Shown here piece by piece: positions 52,622-60,097 of a stretch of DNA of 60,295 bases. The notes under the pieces were generated by a model. It made no database searches. It was not told the origin of the DNA and was given only the letters and a program-made list of their open reading frames with translations. Position numbers and translations under genes: made by a program. Numbering within the stretch: the stretch's first letter is position 1; each line of letters starts with the position of its first letter. The DNA is from Arthrobacter sp. Y81 (GTDB lineage: Bacteria > Actinomycetota > Actinomycetes > Actinomycetales > Micrococcaceae), in assembly GCF_002929335.1 (NCBI RefSeq), contig NZ_PJIL01000022.1, positions 1 through 60,295 on the forward strand, read 5' to 3'.

Positions 52622-52795
52622 TCAGCTGAAGGCGGAGATCCCGGTGATGTCCCGGCCCACCAAGAGCGCCTGCATGAAGTCTGTGCCTTCGTAGGTTGAT
52701 ACGACTTCCATGTCGGTCATGTGGCGTATGACGTGGTTTTCAAGGAGCAGTCCGTTGCCCCCGAGCAGGTCCCGCGCCTCGCCTCTACACGCGCT
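52622..52795 (-). pseudogene. Truncated acyl-CoA dehydrogenase (C-terminal remnant)
   Basis: The last ~55 codons read CRGEARDLLGGNGLLLENHV and continue to STYEGTDFMQALLVGRDITG, collinear with the C-terminus of the dehydrogenase at 33404-34603 including the catalytic Glu. Upstream of about 52795 the homology stops abruptly and no start or FAD domain remains. The gene was cut by a deletion or rearrangement, marking the boundary between the catabolic block and the accessory DNA. Confidence 0.8.
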
Positions 52796-52916
52796 GTCTG
52801 CGCTGCGGGAAGGATGATGACCGCGGCGGCGGCGGAACGGGCGCACCAGGAGCGTGGGCCGGGCCGGCAGGAATGGGTTAGCAACCTACCAATGGACAAC
52901 ATCAGCTGAGGAGCGT

Positions 52917-53330
52917 TTAGCCCAGTCCCACTCCACAACGGCCCAGCTCGGCCATCACCGCAGCACGCCCGGTCGCAGCGGCCGTCAGCGGCATGATCGA
53001 TCTGTCGGGCGAATTCCCCTGCCACGCCTGGCGGATGGACTTCTCAACCGGGTAGCCACCGCACATTACGGCGCCGAGGACGCCGAGGGTCTTCGCTGCC
53101 GCCCGCCGCCTCCTGCGGCTCAGCAGACCAGCCGTTGCTACGCACTGAAGGATCAGCATCACGCCAGAGGCAGACAATCCCGTTCCCAGCACCCACTGGT
53201 CTCGTTTGATGCGCCCGGGGTCCCCCTTGAGCTTCCAGACATCGTAGGTGGTCCCCTCCCGGAGCGCCTGCCGGAGCCCGATCAGGCCGTGGGCAAGCTG
53301 CGCCGTGGAGAGCACAGCCAAAGCCATCAT
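52917..53330 (-). CDS. Small membrane protein, unknown function
   Basis: 137 aa with about three to four hydrophobic segments: MMALAVLSTAQLAHGLIGL at the N-terminus, QWVLGTGLSASGVMLILQCV in the middle and AKTLGVLGAVMCGGY after a basic RRRRRAA run. GGAGG lies eight bases before the ATG at 53330. Composition is host-like. No family is recognised, and the neighbours (a dehydrogenase remnant and non-coding DNA) give no hint of role. Confidence 0.6.
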   Translation of the reverse strand: MMALAVLSTAQLAHGLIGLRQALREGTTYDVWKLKGDPGRIKRDQWVLGTGLSASGVMLILQCVATAGLLSRRRRRAAAKTLGVLGAVMCGGYPVEKSIRQAWQGNSPDRSIMPLTAAATGRAAVMAELGRCGVGLG

Positions 53331-53988
53331 CGCTGGATCCTCCAATCATCTTGGATTCCAGAAATACCGCCGTGGAGCCATTTTAGGAACCGGCCGCCCA
53401 CCGCTCAGCACCTGCATGACGAAATTGACGCTGCTGGTGAAGTACCGCCATCCCTTCGGCGCCAAAATACCAACTCTGCCGCTCCCATTGGATGCGTCTT
53501 CCCCGCCCCCGCGAAACGATCGACAGTGTCACAAACGTCCCTCGTCGTTCTGAATATCGGGGCGTAGTCCGGACAGGAAACCCCCGTATTCCGGAATCCA
53601 CGGGAACCGGGAGGGCTGTTATCCGTTCAGATGCGAATCGTAGGGAGCCCAAACGAGGTTACTCTCGCCTCGGGACACAGCATGGATGCTAATGGCGTTC
53701 ACATAATTAATGGGGGGTCTGCCCCCACATCAACGGCACTCGCCACCCTGGGTCTTGACGGCGCAGCCGATTACACCTTCTCCATCACCTGGGAAATCAG
53801 CGGAATGCAATTCCGTGCAGGGGACTTGTGACATCTCCATGTCCGTACTCGTCTGCACTACCCCGGAATTCCGCGGGAGCGAGTGCAGACGACTTCTGAA
53901 GACGACAGTTTCCACCATCGGCTGTCGATGAGATAACCCGGTGTGTCAGAGAAGGAGTCGGCGCCCGGGGGCGGGATCGCCTATCGCA
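53331..53988. other. Gene-free stretch with an inverted repeat
   Basis: About 660 bp without a supported gene. An 11-bp inverted repeat TCGTCTGCACT / AGTGCAGACGA at 53849-53892 brackets a GC-rich centre and is the only evident structure. Confidence 0.5.
53849..53892. repeat. Inverted repeat TCGTCTGCACT / AGTGCAGACGA
   Basis: Perfect 11-bp arms around a 22-nt centre, about 100 bp downstream of the lipoprotein gene. It may be its transcription terminator, although no T-tract follows on the minus strand. Confidence 0.45.
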
Positions 53989-54720
53989 TCAGCTGGTCAC
54001 TTGTCGGACCTTGAACACGATCGAGTCGAAGACGGCGCGTGCCTCTCTTGTCAGCTCCGGATTGATCGATTCGTGGAATTGGACCACCCAGAACATTGCG
54101 CGCTGGCCGTTCAGGTTGACCACCCGGTAGGTTTCGCGCTCAGCGGCGCTCGAGTACCAGCGGGTGCATAGGTTCGAGTATTCGGAGTGAACGCAAAACT
54201 GACCGTTGTCGCAGGCTTTGATGTCCACGTCGCCCTCGACGGAGTGGTCGAACTCGACGCCGGGGTAATCGCCCACCATGACCTCGACGGGAGGGGTGCT
54301 GGACGTTGACGTCTGGGCCGTCATCGCGTCGACGAAGGCCTGAGCCGACGGATTGACCTCGACGAGCGCGCCCTGCCACGCGCATGCGTCCGTCGGCACA
54401 TGGTTGGAGGGCCACCAACCCACGAAAACCGCCATATCGTCCGGGTGATCCGGGTCGTCCTTTCCCAGGCCATCGCCGTCGGCCGACCAGCCGTCTGGGA
54501 CGGTGATCTCGAAATTCTCTGCGAAGCTGGTGACGAGGTATGTACCGGGGTCGATGTCGCCGCTGTCCGGCAGCGGTGGGACCGTGGGCAGCGGTGGGAC
54601 CGTGCGAGCCTCCGTAGTCGGCGCGGGGGATGGCGCCTCGGTGGCAGTGCACGCCGAAAGGCCGAGGCAAACGGACAAGACTGATGTCATGGTGATGAAA
54701 TGGCGTAGCAGCACACGCAT
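53989..54720 (-). CDS. Secreted lipoprotein, unknown function
   Basis: 243 aa. The signal peptide FITMTSVLSVCLGLSACTATE ends in a lipobox with Cys24. A Pro/Thr-rich linker (PPLPTVPPLP) leads to a C-terminal domain with FEITVPDGWSADGDG, like actinobacterial lipoproteins of unknown role. GGAGG lies five bases before the ATG at 54720. Four Cys in the mature part (CAW, ACDNGQFC, NLCTRW) could form disulfides outside the cell. Predicted anchored to the outer face of the membrane. Confidence 0.75.
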   Translation of the reverse strand: MRVLLRHFITMTSVLSVCLGLSACTATEAPSPAPTTEARTVPPLPTVPPLPDSGDIDPGTYLVTSFAENFEITVPDGWSADGDGLGKDDPDHPDDMAVFVGWWPSNHVPTDACAWQGALVEVNPSAQAFVDAMTAQTSTSSTPPVEVMVGDYPGVEFDHSVEGDVDIKACDNGQFCVHSEYSNLCTRWYSSAAERETYRVVNLNGQRAMFWVVQFHESINPELTREARAVFDSIVFKVRQVTS

Positions 54721-55047
54721 GGAGGCCTCCAAAGGCAACCCTTATGCTGCGGACGTTACGCCGGGCCAACACTGACCGCAAGAGACGCCAGAAAGCCAAT
54801 GCTCCCCCATTTTGGGATAACGGGAACGGATGGTGAGTCCCGCCGGGCGACTGTGGTCATCCCCGCTGGTTCGCCAAAGCCTCAGCCCCCATGTGCCTGA
54901 AAAGGCGCTCTCGGGACTGTTGGGGAACTGCCCTGCAAAGGTGCACTTCCCCAGTGAATTGGTGTCGTCCCTGCTGAAAGAACATCGGGTACAAGGGCAA
55001 TTTCCGCCTGGGGTAAGTGAACTTGATGGACACGAGTTTTACATTAG
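54721..55047. other. Non-coding or decayed stretch upstream of the lipoprotein gene
   Basis: This should hold the lipoprotein promoter. A frame from 54830 is open but has no domain or composition bias, and I do not call it. Confidence 0.4.
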
Positions 55048-55430
55048 GGCCATCACGAACAAAAACCTTCTCGACGAACGTCGTACTTCAGGCATGAACA
55101 CGCCGGCAAGGACGACCGGGTCTTCTACTCGGTCAAACTGGTCGACTAGGCGCCGGGCTACACGGCCAGACTGACTCGGGTTCAATTCCGCGCGCCTTTC
55201 GTCAAGAACGGCTCAGGCCAATCGGGCATCGCGGCATCGACGTCACGGACGCTGTGAAGATTTTGGCTGCGGCAGGCGGACTGACAATGCTTCCAACGTC
55301 ATGGATAGCGTTCGCTGTCGCAGTGGCCGAACTGGACGCGCAAGGCTTCCTTGACGGCAACTGGATCCCCGCAGCGAAGGTTGTGGACAAGATCGGGATT
55401 GAGATGGCGGCACAAGATATCGCTGGATGA
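55048..55430 (+). pseudogene. Decayed gene of unknown family (stop plus frameshift)
   Basis: A strongly coding-like segment ends SYFRHEHAGKDDRVFYSVKL and VD before TAG at 55147-55149. The same frame reopens (APGYTARLTRVQFRAPFVKN), then a shift leads into GIDVTDAVKILAAAGGLTML continuing to a TGA at 55428. GC-rich third positions run through all three pieces, suggesting one former gene. The last piece, with a GTG at 55254, could be a separate 58-aa gene. A strong hairpin follows at 55442. I do not recognise the protein. Confidence 0.4.
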
Positions 55431-55441
55431 GCCTCGTTGAG

Positions 55442-55485
55442 GCGGCCCGACGGAAGGCAGATTCCTTGCCTCTGCCGGGCCGCCT
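55442..55485 (+). terminator. Intrinsic terminator-like hairpin after the decayed gene
   Basis: Arms GGCGGCCCG and CGGGCCGCC with an inner AGGCA/TGCCT pairing, then TTTGG. It lies 12 nt past the stop at 55430, which supports a former transcription unit ending here. Confidence 0.65.
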
Positions 55486-55972
55486 TTGGAAAGTGCAGCC
55501 ACGGAGCACCCTGGCATTGGATGTCAGACGGTTAGGACGGGCGTGGAAAGACTGGGGTCCAGCCCGTCGGAATTCAATGCAGCCTGACTTATAGCCGACT
55601 CTCTTTTCGATTAAACTCCGACCTAAAACGGCCAACACAGCGGTCAATGAGCCTTTCGACATCCACTCCGGGACTTGGTTGTTAACCTGGCTAATCTCCA
55701 GCAACGAATCAATAGTCCATGACCTCGGATCGCTCAAAATGGAAGAGATCGCTGGATGTGCCAAATCTGGTCAAATCCCATCGACTAATCGCAGGACTGC
55801 CCCCGGTCTTGTTGACTCCTTGACCAAGCGAGCGAGTCCTCGTGGAAGGACGCTGACCATGCCGACGCCGTTGGTGGCGCGTGCTCACTTCCTGGAAGGC
55901 CGGCCTCTCGGTTGGTCACGCAGGTTGCCGTTCTCTGCCCGATGTTATGTTCGAAAGGAGGGACCCGCCACC

Positions 55973-56122
55973 ATGATGTTCGTCGAATTCCAGAATGAGG
56001 GCCGTCCCGCGGCGCTTACTCGGCGCCGGTCCGGTTCCAGGGGACGACTCTTCATCTTGGAGCGCAATCGCGCCCCCGCCTGTTCGGCCGTTGAGCAGGC
56101 CCGGTTGCGGGCGGCGAAGTGA
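55973..56122 (+). CDS. Small ORF of repeat unit A (49 aa), doubtful
   Basis: AAAGGAGG at about 55955-55962 precedes ATG ATG at 55973/55976. The product MMFVEFQNEGRPAALTRRRS and 29 more residues is basic and matches no family I know. The stop lies 12 nt before the palindrome at 56135. Comparable strong ribosome sites with short ORFs precede the palindromes at 56614 and 59937, which is why it is listed. It may be a leader or a worn gene rather than a functional protein. Confidence 0.3.
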   Translation: MMFVEFQNEGRPAALTRRRSGSRGRLFILERNRAPACSAVEQARLRAAK

Positions 56123-56134
56123 GCAAACAAGAGG

Positions 56135-56153
56135 GTGTGCACAATGTGCACAC
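56135..56153. promoter_or_regulatory. 19-bp palindrome GTGTGCACAATGTGCACAC
   Basis: Perfect around one central base. Each arm resembles an actinobacterial DnaA box (TTGTCCACA) with one C-to-G change. Same design as 56614-56632 and 59937-59955. Confidence 0.6.
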
Positions 56154-56245
56154 TTCGGGCTTCGGATCGGGTCGTACTGGTGGCGAACTGGCCCGGATTC
56201 GGCATGTTCCCGGGAGTTCCCAGTGTTTGCAGGGCCCGGAACCCG

Positions 56246-56272
56246 GTTCGAGTCCCACCTTGGGCACAGCAT
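56246..56272 (+). other. tRNA 3-prime-end-like block, candidate att core (left)
   Basis: The block runs from GTTCGAGTCCCACC through TTGGGCACAGCAT and is identical at 60048-60074. TTCGAGT is a T-loop consensus, with CCCAC as T-stem and CTTGGGCA as acceptor strand, as in a tRNA-Leu-type gene. The 5-prime T-stem strand needed for pairing is absent, so this is a fragment, as left at integration sites in tRNA genes. Confidence 0.5.
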
Positions 56273-56274
56273 AA

Positions 56275-56295
56275 CCCCTCGTCAGAGGGGTTTTT
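56275..56295 (+). terminator. Intrinsic terminator in repeat A
   Basis: CCCCTC-GTCA-GAGGGG followed by TTTTT. The equivalent position in repeat B has a slightly changed stem that still pairs, so the structure is conserved though the bases changed. Confidence 0.85.
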
Positions 56296-56520
56296 GCTTT
56301 AACGTGTGTACATTCTGGCGGGTCAGGTCCCTCTGACTCTGGCCGCGGTGTGTGCCTGGCGCCGCGGGTCGCCTGTTTGGTTGTGGGGGAGCGGGTTCAG
56401 GGTCTTGGCTGGTGGACTCTCCGCGTGCTCTGTACCGGGGTTATGTGTACCTCTGTTGGTTCCTGGTGGCAGGTCGTGGTTGGCCTGCACCTCTTCATGG
56501 GTAGGAGGACTGAGCACAAC

Positions 56521-56574
56521 ATGACTTCGAGATCCTTCGTCAAAGATCCTGGTTTCGGCTCGTTCCTGGGGTGA
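56521..56574 (+). CDS. Very short ORF (17 aa) after a strong ribosome site, doubtful
   Basis: AGGAGG at 56503-56508 precedes ATG at 56521, giving MTSRSFVKDPGFGSFLG and a stop, 40 nt before the palindrome at 56614. It occupies the position of the short ORFs in the other two units. Too short to call confidently; possibly a leader peptide. Confidence 0.25.
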   Translation: MTSRSFVKDPGFGSFLG

Positions 56575-56613
56575 GGAGACTTGGCTGGTGCATGCTTTGT
56601 CAGGCCAAAGGGG

Positions 56614-56632
56614 GTGTGGACATTGTCCACAC
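56614..56632. promoter_or_regulatory. 19-bp palindrome GTGTGGACATTGTCCACAC
   Basis: A perfect palindrome containing TTGTCCACA on the plus strand, the preferred DnaA box of high-GC Gram-positives. It is the inner of the three copies and lies 508 nt upstream of the CD-NTase gene. Confidence 0.6.
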
Positions 56633-56788
56633 TTAAATCTTCTTTATTTTGATGGATGCTGGAGCTCAGAAGCGATGGGACGCTTCAAAGGACGGGGCGG
56701 CGGCTATTTGTGGCGACAACCTCCGCACGACAGCGCAGTAGGCGACGTGTCACGACACGCCGGAAACTGACGACACGCAGGAGATTAA

Positions 56789-56887
56789 ATGTGGCCAAGT
56801 AGTCCACAGGGTGTGGATTTCATCTCCCACTTCGGCGGAATCACGGACATTCCAAAGCCCCTGCCCTGTGGACGGCCAGTGGACTGA
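56789..56887 (+). CDS. Candidate 32-aa small protein upstream of CBASS
   Basis: AGGAG lies before ATG 56789 at good spacing. The product MWPSSPQGVDFISHFGGITD and 12 more residues has no recognised family. It lies within the island between the palindrome and the CBASS promoter region. No third-position bias can be judged at this length. Confidence 0.3.
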   Translation: MWPSSPQGVDFISHFGGITDIPKPLPCGRPVD

Positions 56888-56934
56888 ATGACATACTTGT
56901 AATACATCATCTTGGGGTTCCAGCGCAGCGCTTG

Positions 56935-56948
56935 CACTACATGTAGTG
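56935..56948. promoter_or_regulatory. Palindrome CACTACATGTAGTG
   Basis: A perfect 14-bp palindrome 192-205 nt upstream of the CD-NTase start. It could be an operator for CBASS expression, but no regulator gene is present in the island. Confidence 0.4.
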
Positions 56949-56955
56949 TCTAAAG

Positions 56956-57022
56956 CGTGCCCTAACGGCACGAAAAAGCCTCAGGGTAATCCCACCTTGA
57001 GGTAGGGCTACCGACTGAGGCT
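56956..57022. terminator. Two tandem hairpins upstream of CBASS
   Basis: CGTGCC / GGCACG (56956-56972) is followed by AAAAAGCCTCAG...CTGAGGCTGTTTT (stem 56977-56984 with 57015-57022). The interior pairs further (GGTA/TACC, CCCaCCT/AGGtAGGG). The A-run before and T-run after make the second a bidirectional terminator, insulating the defence genes from upstream transcription; an attenuator or structured RNA is also possible. Confidence 0.65.
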
Positions 57023-57139
57023 GTTTTCATTCCCTTGCGACCGGGATGACAAGAGCCTACATCCTCAAGACTTGCTCAAGAAAATGCACGGCGAGTCGTG
57101 AGGAGACTTCGGCGGCCACACCTATCTCCTAGGAGTGGT

Positions 57140-58306
57140 ATGACAATTTCACTTGAACGAACAGGGTTCCGAGACCTCGAAAAGGTTCTGGGTGTCGGCA
57201 TCTCCACGCTGGACATCACCGCGAAGGAGAAGGCCCAGGTCACCTCTCGCTATGAAAGCGTCGGGGCGATCCTCAACGATCACTGGGCCGATTCCACGGC
57301 CGACAACCATGTGTACGTCCAAGGCTCATTTGCCCTCGGAACTATGACACGAAAGTTTCACCGCAATGATGACGTCGACATCGACCTTGTCTTACTGCGC
57401 GGCATTCAGGCCTCCTCGACCACCCAATCCGATCTCAAGAAAGACACCGGCGCCGGCCTCCGGAAGTTCGTTGCGGCGTCACAGGCCAAAGCTTCGCTGG
57501 TGGAAAGCGAGCGGTGCTGGACGCTCGAATACCCCGGCATGCACATGGACATCCTTCCAGCAGTTCCCGATACCTCACCAGAACGCGGGTCGGACGACGG
57601 CATCCTGATCACAGATCACGACGTAAGGTCCTGGCAACGTTCTGACCCCCGTGGCTACGCTGCGTGGTTCAAGCAAGTGGCCCGTGAAGAGGTGATGCTG
57701 AAGGAAGCGCTTCTGGCGAAACGTGGCGTCGACGTGGATGCGGTTCCGGACTGGACACGCAAGACAACGCTGCAACTCGCTGTCCAAGCACTCAAGCGGC
57801 ACCGGGATATCTACTTCACCGGCCGCCTGGATAAGCGGCCTTCGTCAATTGTCATCACCACGCTGGCCGCGCGCGCCTACCAGCGGGGTGAGAATCTCTT
57901 CGATGTCTTGCAAGGTATCGCCGGCAGCTTTGTCGAACACATACGGGTAGTCAACGGACAGTACGTGGTTGCTAATCCCGTGATGCCGGAAGAAAACTTC
58001 GCGGACTGCTGGGCCAACGAGCGCTGGCGGGCCGCGGCAATGTTCGAGTGGGCAGAGGCGGTGTCCCGCGACATCAACGGAATCGCTGCTCGCAGTGGCA
58101 ACGACAACGTCCTCAAGGGGGTACGGATGGTACTCGGGGAGAACGCAGCCTTGGCCGGAGCCCGTGCGCTCAGCAACCCGCTCGTTGAAGCACGGCAATC
58201 CGGAAACCTGCGTGCACAGAATGGCACAGGAACACTGGCAATTGCCGGTGCAGCGACCACAACACGACCAGTCCGAAACCATACCTTCCACGGAGGCCGG
58301 ATGTGA
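57140..58306 (+). CDS. CBASS cyclic-oligonucleotide synthase (CD-NTase)
   Basis: 388 aa nucleotidyltransferase. The active site is complete: GS motif QGSFALGT at 61-68, metal-binding Asp80 and Asp82 in DDVDIDLV, and the third Asp137 in MHMDILPAV. After phage sensing, family members make cyclic di- or trinucleotides that trigger an effector; the product here is unknown. The C-terminus ends with ...HTFHGGRM, exposed for possible E2-linked modification. AGGAG lies four bases before the ATG at 57140; the GTG at 57098 is less likely. The E2 start overlaps its last codon. Confidence 0.88.
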   Translation: MTISLERTGFRDLEKVLGVGISTLDITAKEKAQVTSRYESVGAILNDHWADSTADNHVYVQGSFALGTMTRKFHRNDDVDIDLVLLRGIQASSTTQSDLKKDTGAGLRKFVAASQAKASLVESERCWTLEYPGMHMDILPAVPDTSPERGSDDGILITDHDVRSWQRSDPRGYAAWFKQVAREEVMLKEALLAKRGVDVDAVPDWTRKTTLQLAVQALKRHRDIYFTGRLDKRPSSIVITTLAARAYQRGENLFDVLQGIAGSFVEHIRVVNGQYVVANPVMPEENFADCWANERWRAAAMFEWAEAVSRDINGIAARSGNDNVLKGVRMVLGENAALAGARALSNPLVEARQSGNLRAQNGTGTLAIAGAATTTRPVRNHTFHGGRM

Positions 58307-58761
58307 GCTCGGGCCGTCTGAACCTCTGTCAACAAGCGCTGGCACTGAGGAGCGTTTACCCTGACAGTTCGGTGTGGCTTGGCCCCAACAGCCTGGTTTG
58401 GCGGGGCCGACTGAAACCTTCAGCGTTGTCACGGGAATACACCATCGAAATCTCGCTCAGGGTCGGACAGAACCCTGTTGTGAACGTAGTGCGCCCACCG
58501 TTGGAACCAAACGTTCAAGGCTTCCTTCCCCATATATGGGACGACGGATCGCTGTGCCTCAACACGGCAGGGCAGTGGTCCCCAAAGATGCACTTGGTGG
58601 ACACGACGCTGCCTTGGGCTTCGGAATGGTTGTTGCATTACGAGATGTGGAAAGGCACGGGGTTATGGCTTGGGGACGGTCCAGGTGCCGAATCCCAGGA
58701 GGCACAGTCAACGCTTTTGCATCCTGTGCCTGACACTATGCGTGAAGCCCCAGCGGTCTAA
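58303..58761 (+). CDS. Type II-short CBASS E2-like conjugating protein
   Basis: 152 aa single-domain ubiquitin-conjugating-like protein. The signature is His77 in PHIWDDGSLCLN with the catalytic Cys85, followed by WASEWLLHYEMW and GTGLWLGDGPG, the conserved tail of bacterial E2s in CBASS. In short type II systems an E2 without E1 or a JAB protease modifies or primes the CD-NTase. The start is GTG at 58303 with GGAGG seven bases upstream, overlapping the CD-NTase stop (ATGTGA). No E1 or JAB gene is present nearby. Confidence 0.85.
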   Translation: MSSGRLNLCQQALALRSVYPDSSVWLGPNSLVWRGRLKPSALSREYTIEISLRVGQNPVVNVVRPPLEPNVQGFLPHIWDDGSLCLNTAGQWSPKMHLVDTTLPWASEWLLHYEMWKGTGLWLGDGPGAESQEAQSTLLHPVPDTMREAPAV

Positions 58762-58870
58762 CCGCTTCATTTGCGTCATTAAAACCCGCCGGGCCCAGCT
58801 TGCACTCCCAATCGGAGATGCTCCCTGGGCCCGAGGCGGAACGTCACTACTTAGGATTGGGTGGACTTTG

Positions 58871-59452
58871 GTGGGTAGAGGCTTCTCCGGCAGGAGACTA
58901 GATCCGAATTTGGACTTGATTCGGGAGGAGTTTGGGCGAGTTGCCTACACGCACAAGACTCACGAGAAGGCCAGGGAACAATGTAGCCGCAAAGCGTTTG
59001 TCTCCCAGTGGGTCAATATCGTCTTCAACGCCCTAACCTTCGGCGGAGTGCTGACAAGCCTCCAAAGTGAGAACCGGGTGTTCCTGTACGTGGCCCTGGG
59101 TTTTGCCACCCTTACAGCCGGCTACACGCTGTATCAACTCAGCTTCAATCCGATGCAAGAAGCCGTTGAGCATCGGGAAGCGGCCAAATCCCTGCTCAGG
59201 ATCCGCGACAGCTATATCCACTTGTTGGCGGATGTGAAGGGACATGCTTTGCCTGCCAGTGAGATTAGAGACCGGAGAGAGGAGCTAAGCGCTCGGGCAC
59301 AGGAGGTGTATCGGACAGCTCCAGACACTAGCTCTAAAGCGTATCGCTTGGCTCAACGGGCATTGAAGGCGCAGGAAGATCTCACCTTTTCCGACGAGGA
59401 AATCGACAAGTTCCTGCCCCTAAACCTTCGCAAGAATGCCTGTCGGTGCTAG
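58871..59452 (+). CDS. SLATT-domain two-transmembrane effector of CBASS
   Basis: About 193 aa from the GTG at 58871. EEFGRVAYTHKTHEKAREQ begins a SLATT domain. Two helices follow, FVSQWVNIVFNALTFGGVL (43-61) and VFLYVALGFATLTAGYTLYQ (70-89), then a long charged helix and a cytosolic tail. SLATT proteins are thought to oligomerise into pores when the CD-NTase product binds, killing the infected cell. The start is uncertain: the frame is open from 58670, but earlier codons overlap the E2 gene. GC content is lower than in the catabolic genes, as expected for acquired DNA. Confidence 0.82.
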   Translation: MGRGFSGRRLDPNLDLIREEFGRVAYTHKTHEKAREQCSRKAFVSQWVNIVFNALTFGGVLTSLQSENRVFLYVALGFATLTAGYTLYQLSFNPMQEAVEHREAAKSLLRIRDSYIHLLADVKGHALPASEIRDRREELSARAQEVYRTAPDTSSKAYRLAQRALKAQEDLTFSDEEIDKFLPLNLRKNACRC

Positions 59453-59936
59453 GCGCCAAGAACCTGCACGAAGCGAAACTGCTGACGGGGTTTTAATTGG
59501 CGAAGCCCCGATCTGATAGCGGTTGACCCAAGCTTCGCTCGCATTATGCCCACCCGAAGCTTGACGTTGGCTGTGAGGACAGCACCTCTCCGGTGTCGGC
59601 TCCGGGGTTTGCCTGGCAAGGCCTGGTCATGTTCCATGGTGCCGTCTCCGCCATGTTATTGATGAAGGAGGTGCTGCACAATGTGGATGTTTCATCGTTC
59701 TGGCTGGCAGAGTGTGGTCGAATTTTTGGGTTGTTTGGCCGGGTGCCGGGTGCCGGGTGCCGGGAGTCGTCGGTTGGAGGTCGCTGCTTCATACGGCAGG
59801 AGGCTTCACGTGGGTAGAAAGGTGGCATCGAGCAGGCAAACTACGGAGGCGGCTGCGCCTACACTCAGTCGCCTTATACGAGGGCGCCGGAATCCTCGTG
59901 TCCCCATTTTTCGGTGCTCGAGCGGGCAAAAAAGAA
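59453..59936. other. Stretch between CBASS and right repeat
   Basis: No convincing gene. An inverted repeat CAAGCTTCG / CGAAGCTTG (59529-59563) may terminate the CBASS transcript. AAGGAGG at 59665 precedes ATG 59681, the third ribosome-site/short-ORF element; its frame runs on without domain features through the palindrome. Confidence 0.45.
59529..59563. terminator. Inverted repeat downstream of CBASS
   Basis: Perfect 9-bp arms CAAGCTTCG / CGAAGCTTG around 17 nt, 77 nt past the effector stop. No T-tract follows, so termination is only a possibility. Confidence 0.4.
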
Positions 59937-59955
59937 GTGTGGACAATGTCCACAC
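59937..59955. promoter_or_regulatory. 19-bp palindrome GTGTGGACAATGTCCACAC
   Basis: Third perfect copy; the exact reverse complement of the inner copy at 56614-56632. A half copy, GTGTGGACATTG, is at 60106-60117. Confidence 0.6.
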
Positions 59956-60047
59956 TTTCCGCCTCGGATCGGGTCGGACAGCCGCCGGACTGTCCCGGAC
60001 TCCGCATGTTTCCGCCACTTCCCAGTGTTTCAGGGCCCCGGAATCGC

Positions 60048-60074
60048 GTTCGAGTCCCACCTTGGGCACAGCAT
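60048..60074 (+). other. tRNA 3-prime-end-like block, candidate att core (right)
   Basis: 27 nt identical to 56246-56272, while the sequence just before it differs between copies (CCCG versus TCGC). Identity restricted to the T-loop-to-acceptor part is what integrase crossover sites in tRNA genes show. Confidence 0.5.
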
Positions 60075-60075
60075 G

Positions 60076-60097
60076 ACCCCTAGTCAGAGGGGTTTTT
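60076..60097 (+). terminator. Intrinsic terminator in repeat B
   Basis: ACCCCT-AGTCAG-AGGGGT followed by TTTT; counterpart of 56275-56295. Confidence 0.8.

Larger units (their letters stand above)
56135..56367 (+). repeat. Direct repeat A flanking the CBASS island (left)
   Basis: 233 bp matching 59937-60169 at the same length. Order: 19-bp palindrome, GGATCGGGTCG segment, CCCAGTGTTT, a 27-nt identical block resembling a tRNA 3-prime end, an intrinsic terminator, TTTTTGCTTTAA, a GTGTGTACATT half-palindrome, and GTGCCTGGCGCCGCGG. Some segments are identical and others diverged, so the duplication is old or selection acts on parts. Confidence 0.75.

Noticed and set aside
54830..55174. 114-codon plus-strand frame as a gene
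   Set aside because: Its coding-like part lies in a different frame, now described as the decayed gene at 55048-55430.
56230..56272. Intact tRNA gene
   Set aside because: Only T-loop to acceptor 3-prime strand is tRNA-like; the 5-prime T-stem strand does not pair and no anticodon or D arm precedes it. The same holds at 60048.
58670..58870. N-terminal 67-residue extension of the SLATT effector
   Set aside because: It overlaps the E2 gene by 92 nt and has Cys/Arg-rich random composition; the SLATT domain begins just after the GTG at 58871.
56135..59955. Chromosomal or plasmid replication origin because of DnaA-box-like sites
   Set aside because: Only three spaced palindromes, no AT-rich unwinding region, no dnaA, dnaN or rep gene.
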